Of a stretch of DNA of 64,000 nucleotides, positions 1-10,150 are shown in pieces (the first letter of the stretch is position 1; each line of letters begins with the position of its first letter). A program made the position numbers and the translations under genes. The stretch spans positions 8,480,501-8,544,500 of the forward strand of contig CP136892.1 of assembly GCA_034359265.1 (NCBI GenBank). Direction: 5' to 3'. The notes below the pieces were generated by a model. The model saw only the letters and a list, made by a program, of their open reading frames with translations. It was not told the DNA's origin and ran no database searches. This stretch comes from Canna indica. Taxonomy: Eukaryota > Streptophyta > Magnoliopsida > Zingiberales > Cannaceae.

Positions 1-280
1 CAATTTCTAAAATATCAAATGAACCATAAGATATTAGCAATAGTGGCTGAGGGTTCTTTGCTTTTAAATTGATAAGAATCCAGCAACAACCCGCTACCAG
101 AATACCAATTAAATCTATTTGAAAAATCCAACTGGAGTTTTTGAGCCAAAGCATACCATAATTCAGAAACAATAGGACATTTAAAAAATATATATTGAAT
201 TGTTTCTTAGTTAGAATCATATAAAACACAATTATTAGAATCACAAATACCAAATGGAATAATCTAGAACATAGTTAAGA
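1..280 (-). pseudogene. LINE fragment, reverse-transcriptase zinc-binding (zf-RVT) region
   Basis: The complement strand reads through a short region typical of the zf-RVT domain that follows reverse transcriptase in plant LINEs (ETIQYIFFKCP, then SELWYALAQKL). At least one in-frame stop is present. The fragment runs off the left edge of the window. It is separate from the LINE that starts at 331, because it lies outside that element's target-site duplication. It therefore looks like an older LINE copy into which the second one inserted. Only this small piece is visible, so family assignment rests on the short motif. Confidence 0.55.
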
Positions 281-330
281 GCACAAGTTAAAATGCATTC
301 TTCAAAAACCTTAATTAATGCTTACAACTC
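281..330. repeat. Target-site duplication, left copy (LINE 331-9110)
   Basis: This 50-bp stretch recurs at 9111-9159 in the same orientation with only a few substitutions and one indel. The two copies bracket the minus-strand LINE: the left one touches the T-rich run that is the complement of the element's poly(A), and the right one touches its 5' end. This is the signature of target-primed reverse transcription. A duplication of about 50 bp is long for a plant LINE. Confidence 0.8.
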
Positions 331-2166
331 TTTTTTTTTTACCAAAAAAAATAAGCAGTTATATTAAAATACGGCGAGAGTCAGACAACAAAATGTCCTC
401 CAGCTCCAGAGGTCAAATGATGGACAAAACCAAGCCATCCTTACATATACGATCTCGTTTTGCTGCCCAATGAGCAGCTTTGTTACAATCTTGAAATCAA
501 AAAGAAAAGCCAAAGCAATTACATCCCAATTGAAAATACAAAATATCAAAGACAATATAGTCAATTTCCCAATGCGAGGGTATTTCAGCGTTAAGAGCTG
601 AAATTAAAATATTCGAGTCGGGCTCGACCACAAAATTCGGAAGATAATTTTCAGAAGTGTAAATGAGACCATCTCGGACTGCCAAGGCCTCCAGGACCAA
701 AACCGAATCCACGGGAACAAAATGCGAGCCTCCACCAACAAACACTCCTTCTGAAGATCGAATGATGAAACCAATGCCTCCTGCAGTGTCATCCCAAGAA
801 GCATCGCAATTCATTTTAAGAATATTAGGTGATGGCGGAATCCAATTTCTAAATATATTGGTAAGCATGCTCGAGCCCTCAAGACCCAGTACAAGGCGCG
901 TAGGCACTTGTAAAAGCAAGGATTTTCGACACAAGGGTCGAGGGAATATGTTGTCTAGCCTCATGCACCAGGAGATTCCTAGCAGCTGGATGAACCAACA
1001 AGCGTTCGCGATAAAGATAGTAGCAAGAGGTGGGCCGTTAATGCAGGGAAAGATGGTGTGGATCCAACTTTCGGATTCCCAGGAAGAACGGTGCTGGAAG
1101 GAGAATCCAGTTCTGGAAGACAGAAGGCCCCAAACAAAGTAGGAAAAAGGGCAATCAAAAACAAATGAGCGATAGATTAAGGATGAGCCAAACATATCGG
1201 GCAGGAATTATAGGCAATAATTCCTAAGCGCTCTAATGGCTCATATGTATGGAGTTTAAGGTGAAGGAGTTTCCAACAGAAGATCCTAACTTTAGGTGCA
1301 GTCCTAAGTTTTCACATGGTTTTCCACCAAGAGAATGGCGAAGTAGCTTGTGGTTCATGGCTTCTTAGGAAGCTCAATGCGCTTTTGGTGGTAACTCTAC
1401 CCCGACTAGTACCCTTCCAAATAGTTTTGTCATCATCGGAAAGTATAGGTAATCGTAATTTAAAAATGAATTCTGCGAGCACCAAACCAAATATATTAAC
1501 ACATGCATCCACATTCCATTGTTGATCAGAGATAAAGCCATCAATAATCAAGGAATCTGTAACAATAGAGCAATCCATAAAAGTCAGTTTTAATGAAATC
1601 GACAAGTCAAAATCCAATTATCATAAACAACAGAGGAAGTTCTACCCGAGGAAATGATTCTCAAGCAACTAGGATAGAGCTTTTTATAAGCCGATCTAAA
1701 TAGCTTCCAACACCAAGAGGATGGGGTGTTATTATTCCAGCCTTTGCGTAAGCTAAGGTATTTAAGAGAGACCAGGTCCAACTAAGGGGAAGGGGCATTG
1801 TTAAGGTAGTTCAGGACCCGCTTGGCCGGGAGTGCTAGACACTTATCAAATAGGTCATGGATTCCAAGCCCGTCCAAATTTTTGAGCAGGGTAACCACAT
1901 CCCAAGCAAGGTGATGCATGGCGTGATGTCCTGATGGGCCAGCCCAGAGGAATTTGTGAATCACTTGCTCAATTTCATTGATAAGAGACTGAGAGGCCCA
2001 AGTGACACTAAGGGAGTGTAGCGGAATCGAGTTCAAGACTGAACTGATAAGCACCACTCGGCCCGCTTGGGACAAGTAATTAGACTTCCAAGATGAGAGT
2101 TTAGCCTTAATCATGTCAAGGACCAACTTTTGTGCATCGCTAGACGCGCGCCTAGGAGAAATCATT

Positions 2167-3620
2167 TGTTGGAGAAATGGCAACACTAGAGGGGGGTGAA
2201 TAGTGTGTTAACTAAACCGTTCGCCTAATTCCAATTTTAATCATTTCCCAAATCGTTTAGGCAAGTTGCAATTATGTGATTAAATGTGGAAGCAAGATAA
2301 AATAATTAAACACAACAATAATAGATAACAATGCTAACACGTAAATTTATAGTGGTTCGGCCCCAATGCCTACTCCACTATCTAAGCACCCCGCTTAGGA
2401 TTTCCAAACTAGGTTTACTAGATTAATTCTTGTTTCCCTTACAATGATGACTTTGACTCGAAGAGTCGCACTCTCGACCTAAGGCATTTCCACACCTGGA
2501 AGTCTCCGCCTTCTTATCAAGAGCACACTTCCACATCAACCCTAAGGGACAACTCACTTAATCGTAGCAAACTACGTTTAATTACACTGGTGGATTTAAA
2601 CCTCAAACACCAAGGCTACCACTCAATTTCAAGACCTAACAATCCTAGGTCTTCACACGCACAAATCCAAAGTAACGACGTTCAAATAATAATAAAAATA
2701 CATTCGAAAGAGCTAAAAAAGTAAACCAAGATTAAAAGCTCTTTTCCAAGCCTTGGAACCTCCAACTCGCCGAGTAGTAGAGCTCGAATCAAATCCCAAG
2801 TTGAGGAGCAGTTGGCTCATGAAGAAGAACGTTGATGGAAGAGCAGAGCGCGCTGCAATCAATTTCTTCGAAGGCTTAAACTCCCTTTTAATTGCTCAAT
2901 AAAATCTGTAAGAGTGGGAGAGAGGGTTGAATGAGTTATATGAATGATATATATAACCTCTCAAAGGAACGGCAGCTCAACGGGCTAAAATCTAGTCGTT
3001 ACACCCGCTCGATCGATTGGTCGATCGACCGATCGATCGACCGATCGATCGACCGCTACCTATTCTCTCTGTGCGGTCGACCGACGGGTCGACTGCAAGA
3101 TGCAAACTTTGTGTTCCCTTAATCTGATCGACCGACGCAAGTTGTGTCTTCAGCTATTCGCAGTTCGGTCGACCGATCGATCGATCGATGAAGCTACTGC
3201 CAAGTTTTGGCCTCAGTTGGTCAACCGCTTGATCGACCGGAGTAGCTACTACCGCTTTTTACCCCTATTCGATCGACCACCCGGTCGACCAAACCTAGGC
3301 TGAAATTTTTTTTTCAGTCATTTTTCTTGCACGCTTCATTTTCGGGTTCCGGCTTTCAACGAGCATCAACTTGGAGAGCTTTTCATTTGATCTTTGGACT
3401 CATCCAATGCGACTTTGGTGCACTCGTCGAGCTTCGAGAAATTTTCGCGACGAACCCGAGCGCAACGATCAATGTCCTTCCAATTTTCCGATTTATCCGA
3501 TCGAGGACATCGAACACTAATCGATATGGAACCTCAAAGATTTCTCAATGAAATATTAGTTCCTTGTTTGTTATCATCAAAACCGAGATTAAGACCAAGG
3601 TTGAAAACTTAAAGCCAACA
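2167..3620. mobile_element. Solo LTR inserted in LINE ORF2
   Basis: The 1,454-bp segment begins TGTTGG and ends CCAACA, the inverted TG...CA termini of an LTR. An identical 5-bp target-site duplication, TCATT, flanks it (2162-2166 and 3621-3625). Removing it and one TCATT copy rejoins the LINE reading (FPFKYLGTM to SPRRASSDAQ). No gag-pol or second LTR is present, so this is a solo LTR left by unequal recombination. It contains a dense cluster of GATCGACC-type motifs (about 3005-3290). The retrotransposon superfamily cannot be told from the LTR alone. Confidence 0.85.
3005..3295. repeat. GATCGACC-rich low-complexity cluster inside the solo LTR
   Basis: Variants of GATCGACC/GGTCGATC occur many times, in tandem at 3010-3053 and then dispersed. 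The self-complementary core GATC makes the tract able to fold into many alternative hairpins. It lies wholly within the solo LTR and has no coding potential. Confidence 0.75.
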
Positions 3621-6600
3621 TCATTGTCCCTAAGTATTTAAACGGGAAACTACCAACCCGCATGTTTAGGGTCGAACAGACAGAACGGATCTGCCCCCGA
3701 GTGGCGTTTCTAGGAAAGAAAATATTGGATTTAGCCAAGTTAATAGACTGGCCCGAGACTTCTTCATAAGCATGAAAGATTTGTTGGATAGTGTTCTCCT
3801 AGGATTAGCCCTAAATGTTAATAGAATATCGTCTGCGAACATTAAATGACTAATCTTATAGGTGTTACGAATGGTGAAGGACTTAAGGTTACCTTGGTCA
3901 ACCACTTTGTCAAGCAAGCAGGAAAGCGATTGGGCGGTCAAAACATTTAAGTATGGAGACATTGGGTCACCTTGCCTAAGTCCATGAAAAGATTAAAAAA
4001 ATCCAAACATGTTATTATTAATTAAACAGGAGAAAGAGACATTGGATAAGCACGAGAAAACCCACGAGACAAATTTTTCCGAAAACTTGAAAGCCTTAAG
4101 CATGGCAGTTATTGCGTGCCACAAAATCTTGTCACAGGCTTTTTCGAGGTCAATCTTAACCATAATGTAAGGGTTTTTCCCCTTCGACTCGTACATCGAA
4201 TGAGTAATCTCCTGGGCCATGAGAATTTTATCGTAGATGCTCTTGCCCTTAATGAAGGCTAATTGCACGGGGGAAACAAGGGAAGACACAACACTCTAGA
4301 TTCTATTAGCTAGAAATTTAGCTAGAATTCGATAGTCCTTAATAGCGGTGGGGTTACTGCACTTAGGGATAAAAGTGAGAAGGGTCTTATTCCACTCTAA
4401 AGGAAGAAGATCTGAGTTAAAGAATGTATCTAAACAGTTCATAAATGAACTAGACACAAATGTCCCAACAATGTTTGTAGAACTCGGCGGTGAAGTCGTC
4501 TAGACCCAAACTCTTTCCATTAGGCATGGACTTAACCAAATTAAGGACCTATAAGGCAGAAAAAGGCCTAACAAGCCCATTCGCACACACATCAGAAATG
4601 ATCGAAACATCGAGAAAACTCAAAATATTCGTAAAAATAGAAGTAGAGCTATTCGACCAGAGAAGCTTATAAGCATCAGAAAAAAGCATGCAAAATATCA
4701 GGAGCATCATAGATGACTAAGTCATTATTAAGTGCAAGAGAAGAAATTTTGTTAGATCTCCGTCGAGCGAACACCACCCTGTGGAAGTAAGCAGAGTTGT
4801 AATCGCCATCAGAAACCCATTTCTGCTTAGACTTAGCCCATAATTTTAGGCTAATCTGTCTGCAAAGAGCCGATGCTTTATTATACAACACACACAAATT
4901 ATATTCATCAGATACACACAGACCATGCAAAGCATCATTGAGTTCAAGAACATTAATTTTAGCCTCAGTATAAGCAAACACCATCTCAAGCATACCCAAA
5001 CAGATCAAATTCCAATTAGATAAAGCAGAGCGGGTAAACTTTAAGGCCGTAGTAAATTTAGGAAAAGGAGCTAAGGAAGGGGATACGTTAGTCCACGCAT
5101 GCGCCACAACTTCAGAAATTTCAGGATACTCAACCCAAAAATTCTGAAACCTGAATAATTTACATCTTTGAATATAATTTGAAAATTTAAACAAAAGGGG
5201 GCAGTGATATGAAGTGCCCCTGTTGAGGTGCTTAACCGAAGCATCATCAAAGAAGTGGAGCCAAGCACTGTTATACAATTTTTGATCAAGCCTAATTTGG
5301 ATACAGTTACAGCCCTGTCTATTATTACACCACGTAAAAGGGCAGCACAAGAAGCCTAAGTCAATTAAGCCCAAATCGTGGACTAATTCGTGGAAAGTTA
5401 AAATCGAATGGGAAAGCCGAAAAGGAGTCTCACCCCTCTTATCAACCTCCGCTAGAGTACAGTTAAAATCCCCCGCCAAAATCCAAGGATACGACGAGAA
5501 GTCAAATGACGAAAAACTACGGAAGAAATCCAAGCGTAAAACAAGATTTGTGCTCGCATACAAATTCGAAAAAAGAAACGGTTCACAGTTTTCAAATCGG
5601 GAAACAATTGAAATGCATTGAGGAAGAATAGAGATAACATTTGAACAAACAAAAACTAAATTCCAAGCAATTAACAGGCCCCCCGAGGCACTCGCGGACG
5701 CCTGGGCAACCCCATACCAAGTGTGGCCTAAAGAAGTAATCAAGGAGTGAGCCCTAGCCTCCTCTAGGTGAGTCTCCTACAACACAATAAATTGAACTAA
5801 TAAGAACTTGATAAAGTAAAATAAACTATCCCTTACCTGACGGCGCAGTGCGCCCCGAACATTCTAGGAGATCGTAATCATCGGGGGACGATAGCGAGGG
5901 GGTTCAAGTTGATAGCTGAAATAATAGCGACAGAGGGGCAAAGGGTGGAGGAACATCTTCCGACGCTCGTGGGCGCTTTGGAGCCTTAGGAGTAGCAGGT
6001 GGCGGAGAGGAACCCGACTTTGGCTAACGTCCCGGGTGCCGAGGGGGCGCACAGGGCCCACGAGGTACATCTCGAGGGGGCGAGGGGGGGTAGAGCATAG
6101 AAGGTGAAGGACAATTTCTGGGGCGGAAAGGGGGGGGGCAGCAAGCTGACCCTTAGAAAAGGTAGGAGGCATAGTCTGAGGGATAAAAGGTGTCTGCGGG
6201 TAAGGCTGTTCACGGGTCGGGTTGGGTTTAGGGAAAAAATCAATCTGACCCAACCAACAAGATATCGAGTCAGGTTGGGTCAAATTTTAAGGTAATTTTT
6301 TCAGCCCTATCCATGGGAGTCGAGGCAATAAAGGAAGTAGAGGAGGCGCGACCACGTGGCCTGCAAGCGTCGGCCTTGGGACCTCGACCCCAGGGGCAGG
6401 AGGGGCCCGAGGTGAAAGCAAAGGAGGCGTGGCCACGTGGCCTACAAACGTCGGCCTCAGGACCTCGACCCCATGGGGGCGAGGCGTCTGTGACGCAGCA
6501 GCCCCATGCGCCCTGCCACCCTTCTGTTGACTGGACCCTAAGGCAACCACCGACGCGCCACGTGTCCCAGCTGTGGAAGGGAGAGGAACAGCAGGGGCTT

Positions 6601-7985
6601 TGCCGAGGGCACACGAATCCCGCCCGAGATCCACCTTGGAGGATGATCAAATCGCATTGACCCAACGATCATCCCGAGAGCCAGCCGAGGGGGTAAGCTC
6701 ACCCTCCTCTCTACCGGAACCCAAATCGTAAAATGTGTGCGCCCCACATGCCGAAGGACGACCAACTTCGTGCACCCGGGCGACCACCTGCATGCGCCGA
6801 GGCGGCCAGCCGCATACGCACCATGTGTGGCGGGGCGGCCATGCCCAGCGAATGCACGTCGTTGATGGCCTTGGCAGCGACGAGAGACGAGGATGTAGGG
6901 GTCATAGGCGGGAGCCGAGGCCTCCACCGAGCCCGACAGAGCACCCCCACTACTAAATTCAAATCGAGAATCCAAGAAGCCACGTCGTTGACAGAGAAAC
7001 CAATATGATCAACCATATCAACCGAGGAATCCACTGGAGTCGAAATAATAGGCACATGAGTCAAAACATAAGCGTTAGACGAATCACGAGAGAGCGAGGA
7101 CATAAAAACGGGGAAAATAGGTGGTGGATCGGGGCCAGTGACTATAGAGGGGGCGGAATTCCCCTTGCTCTTGACGCAGTCCACCTCCCGATGACCGATA
7201 AGTCCACAAGTGAAGCACACCGCCAGCAGGTTTTCATAGGAGAGTGGTTGGAAGAATTCCTTGCCAGGTTCTTCAACCCGAAGACCCCGCCTTACGGAAG
7301 GTTCAAACTGATTTCGATACAAGCTCGGACATAGCGACCACACGAGAAAGAAAACAACCGATGATCAATAGAGATAACACAACCTATAATACACTCGGGA
7401 GTCCAAAATTCAAGCGGCAAACTCATAATTCTTACCCACACGGGGGGGGGGGGGGCGGGGCGTAGAATTTTTTTCATTCCATGGACGAAAACATGGGCAC
7501 TAGGGGACAAGTCGCAGGGCAGCACCGGCCAAGAAATAAGGACCCCCCGAAAAGAATTTTCGTCGACGAAATAGAATCCCAAAATTTAAAAATGAAGAAT
7601 CCCTCTTCCAGGTCTAAAACCGAGTCAAAATTAGATAGAGACCAAGAACGCTTCTCCCACGAAGAAACCACAGAAAGGGGCGGCGTCTTGCCTAAAAACT
7701 TCCCAATTAGGGAGAAAGCCCAAGGCTCGCTCCAGGAGCGCAACTGTTCCTATGGAAAATGAACAAAATCTGACGACGAGGCATGAATGCCACGAAGAGT
7801 AGATCCAAGGATTACCTCAACATCCGGAGAGTCCCCATCATGAAGAATTTAAGCACATGAAGGGCCAGATGAAGGTGCAGGGAAGCGGGAGGAGGAGCGA
7901 TCTCGCGAGGAAGAGGGGGGGGGAGCGGGGTGGACGCGGCATAGAGTGGGCGCGATCGGGAGGAGGATCAAGGGGCGGCATAGGC

Positions 7986-8648
7986 TAGGGATGTCAACGG
8001 GGCGGGTTCGGGGCGGATAGTGATATACCCACACCAGCACCTGTTTACTAAACTCATCTCATGTATCCACACTCGCACCCGCGACGGGTATCCGTCACTT
8101 GTACCCTCATGGGTAATTGATACTCGAATATATCCACAAATACTCATTTAATATATGACAAGAATTTTTATTTTATTATAATAGTATACCACCAATGATT
8201 CTCATTTCACCACTATTAATAATTTGATTGAGAAATATTAATCCATAAAATAAATTATGTAACAATTAAATTCTAAATCATAAAATTATCTTAAGAAATA
8301 GTAATAATTATTTATGCAACATTTAAATTTAAAATCAAAGTACGTGCTTTCAAATAAAGTTGGAAATTGATCATTCTAAAATTAAATATATTATATTTAA
8401 ATTTATTTTTAAACTTTTCATTAGATATTAATATATAAAATTTTAATTTTAATTTTTCATATATATTGGCGTGTAACGGATATTCGCGGGTGTGGATAGT
8501 ATAGTATCCATACCCGTACCTGTTTATTAAATGAGTAAAAATTTATATCCATACCCGTGCCCGTGGGTATAATATGTTTCTCATACCCGACCTGTGTCGA
8601 ATAAATATCCGCAGATATCCGTGGGTACGAGTAATATTGACATCCCTA
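7986..8648. mobile_element. hAT-type non-autonomous element (663 bp)
   Basis: The terminal inverted repeats start TAGGGATGTCAA on the left and, as the reverse complement, TAGGGATGTCAA on the right. The flanking octamers are GCATAGGC (7978-7985) and GCGGAGGC (8649-8656), matching at 6 of 8 positions. The interior is AT-rich between GC-rich subterminal parts with repeated GGGTA-type motifs. No transposase is encoded. It is inserted near the 5' end of the LINE ORF1. Confidence 0.8.
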
Positions 8649-8656
8649 GCGGAGGC

Positions 8657-9053
8657 TAGAGCTAGCAATATATGGCCCGGCCTGATAGCCCAAAAAAATA
8701 TCGAGTTCGGGCTGATTCTTACTGTGCTCGGGCTGTTATCGGGCTGGCCCGATAAGGCCCGAAAAATTATCGGACTGGGCCGGGCTAGGCGGTGTAGGCC
8801 CGACCCGGCTCGATAGCTCGATAAGAATTTGGACATTATTGAAAATATCGGGCTATCAGGCCCGAATCGGCCCGATCGCTCGATATGGGTCCGATACGAG
8901 CCCGATAACCTGATTATATTGGCACGATTTTAGCCCGATAAACCGTTTGGGCTCGATAACTTTATTTTCATCTTTGTTTTATCGGGCTAAACGAGCCGTG
9001 CCGTATCGGCCCGTTAATTTTTTGTATCGGTCCGGCCCGAATTGTCACCCCTA
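8657..9053. mobile_element. hAT-type MITE (397 bp), directly abutting the previous one
   Basis: A perfect 8-bp target-site duplication, GCGGAGGC, flanks it (8649-8656 and 9054-9061). The ends read TAGAGCTAGCAATATATGG on the left and, from the right end, TAGGGGTGACAATTCGG. The interior is full of GCCCGATA/TATCGGGC motifs in both orientations. Its left duplication is also the right flank of the 7986-8648 element, so the second insertion used the duplicated target of the first. Confidence 0.85.
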
Positions 9054-9110
9054 GCGGAGGCGTAGCAGGAGGGGTCATTTTCACTAACAACTCACTTTAT
9101 CATCTTCCCA

Positions 9111-9159
9111 GCACAAGTTGAAATGCATTCTTCAAATCCTCAATTAATGCTTACAACTC
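9111..9159. repeat. Target-site duplication, right copy (LINE 331-9110)
   Basis: This near-identical partner of 281-330 marks the 5' junction of the minus-strand LINE. From 9160 to about 9408 I see no gene or recognisable element, only AT-rich sequence. Confidence 0.8.
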
Positions 9160-9408
9160 ACTCAGCCAGCATTACATATACGGAGTATATTTTTTTGGAA
9201 GCTCAGTCGACCTGGAATCTCTTTAGATTGCCGCAAAAAAATTCTTATTATTTACAAATGAAAATTGAAAAAAATATTAGATAACTCTGAGAAAGCTGCG
9301 CATTGTACAATTGGCGACGAACAAACTCATGCAACATATGTGGACTTAGTTTCGCAGGCAAATCTTGTGGCCTAAGCTAATTACTTCTCTCCCGCTATAT
9401 TTTTTCTA

Positions 9409-10150
9409 GGAAAAAAATACAAAAATATTTTTAACATATTCTTGCGAGTACTAGAATGCTCGTAAATTTTTTTTGGATAAAAAATATTTCCCACGTTATG
9501 AATTGAGTACAAAAATATTCTCATAAATAAACGGTGTTAGTTGAGAGATAACGGAGTTGATGTGACTGATGACGTGGACATTTAACGCGCATGCGAGCCA
9601 AGACGTCTTCTCACGGGTACTAAAATGTTCATGACGTTTTCTCATGGGTACTAAAATGCCCTTAATATTTTCTCACGAGTATAAAAATACCCCTAACGTT
9701 TTCTTATGGGTACAAAAATACCTCTAACGTTTGTTTTACCCCTGAGATTATTGAAAATGATATAAAAATGACATCATACTAACTTTTGTTATGTGAGACT
9801 TAATGAAGATGTCATGGATCCTGACAAAGATATTGACTTTACACGTGACGCATATGCAGAGAGCAACTTGCCACACAATCGTAGAGGTGAATAAAAAAAA
9901 TTAAAAATTCGATTAATTAAAAAACCAGTTTGAAATCGAACCAAATTTTATAATTTTTTATTTATCATATGTCGCTTACGTGATAAGTTGCTTTCTGCAT
10001 ATGCGCCACGTGTCGGGTCGAGTGAAAATCTTGATTAACCCGTAAGCGACACATAATAAACCGTGAACCAAACTGAATCAAAAAAATGTTATAAAGTATT
10101 TTAGTACTTGAGAAAAAATTATTACGGGTATTTTTGTAATTTTTTCCTTT
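9409..10150. mobile_element. TIR DNA element with internal GGGTACTAAAATG-type tandem repeats
   Basis: The first ~50 bases and the reverse complement of the last ~50 are alike (AGGAAAAAAATACAAAAATA versus AGGAAAAAATTACAAAAATA). About four tandem copies of a ~31-bp unit built on TTTTCTCATGGGTACTAAAA lie at 9612-9735. A related copy in the opposite orientation is at about 58630-60450, where a CACTA element splits it. No transposase is visible. The superfamily and the exact target duplication are unclear because the flanks are T-rich. Confidence 0.6.

Larger units (their letters stand above)
366..5743 (-). pseudogene. LINE ORF2: endonuclease / reverse transcriptase / RNase H, broken
   Basis: Segments in 5' to 3' order on the complement strand are as follows. 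Positions 5743-4676 encode an apurinic-type endonuclease with a GDFN motif near 5473-5462. Positions 4289-3666 encode reverse transcriptase, including a FADD active-site motif near 3839-3828. Positions 2160-1782 continue the post-RT region, for example AKLSSWKSNYLSQAGR. Positions 1617-860 resemble the zf-RVT zone. Positions 811-366 encode an RNase H-like domain starting at MNCDASWDD, with ALAVRDGL downstream. A solo LTR splits the frame between FPFKYLGTM and SPRRASSDAQ. Several stops and frameshifts separate the blocks, so no functional protein is expected. Known of the family: ORF2 nicks target DNA and copies the element RNA into it. Confidence 0.8.
5864..9078 (-). pseudogene. LINE ORF1: DUF4283-like / CCHC zinc-knuckle RNA-binding protein, broken
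   Basis: A start codon at 9078-9076 opens a frame reading MTPPATP, which two hAT-type MITEs then interrupt after about six codons. Downstream on the complement strand, 7743-7292 encodes a DUF4283-like stretch (SLIGKFLGKTPPLSVV, then PLEFWTPE), and 7343-7176 reaches a CCHC knuckle (CFTCGLIGHREVDC). The region to 5864 is proline- and glycine-rich and low in complexity, as is usual for the ORF1 C-terminus. Frameshifts at homopolymer runs (G run at 7441-7454, G run near 7916-7921) break it. ORF1 products of plant L1 elements are RNA-binding chaperones; here none can be made. Confidence 0.7.
331..9110 (-). mobile_element. Near full-length L1-type LINE retrotransposon, nested with three later insertions
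   Basis: Read on the complement strand, the element has a very short leader, an ORF1 with DUF4283-like and CCHC zinc-knuckle segments, an ORF2 with endonuclease, reverse transcriptase, zf-RVT and RNase H, and a poly(A) tail seen as the T-run at 331-340. An approximately 50-bp target-site duplication flanks it. A solo LTR (2167-3620) and two hAT-type MITEs (7986-8648 and 8657-9053) interrupt it. Without them the element is about 6.25 kb, a normal full length for plant L1 elements. Stops and frameshifts break both ORFs, so it is a dead copy. Confidence 0.85.

Noticed and set aside
3005..3295. GATCGACC cluster as a CRISPR array or satellite
   Set aside because: There are no regular spacers. The motifs are irregular and lie inside a plant LTR.
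6270..7343. Several overlapping 80-210-residue frames on both strands as genes
   Set aside because: They lie in the GC-rich, frameshifted LINE ORF1. Only the complement-strand DUF4283/CCHC readings make sense.
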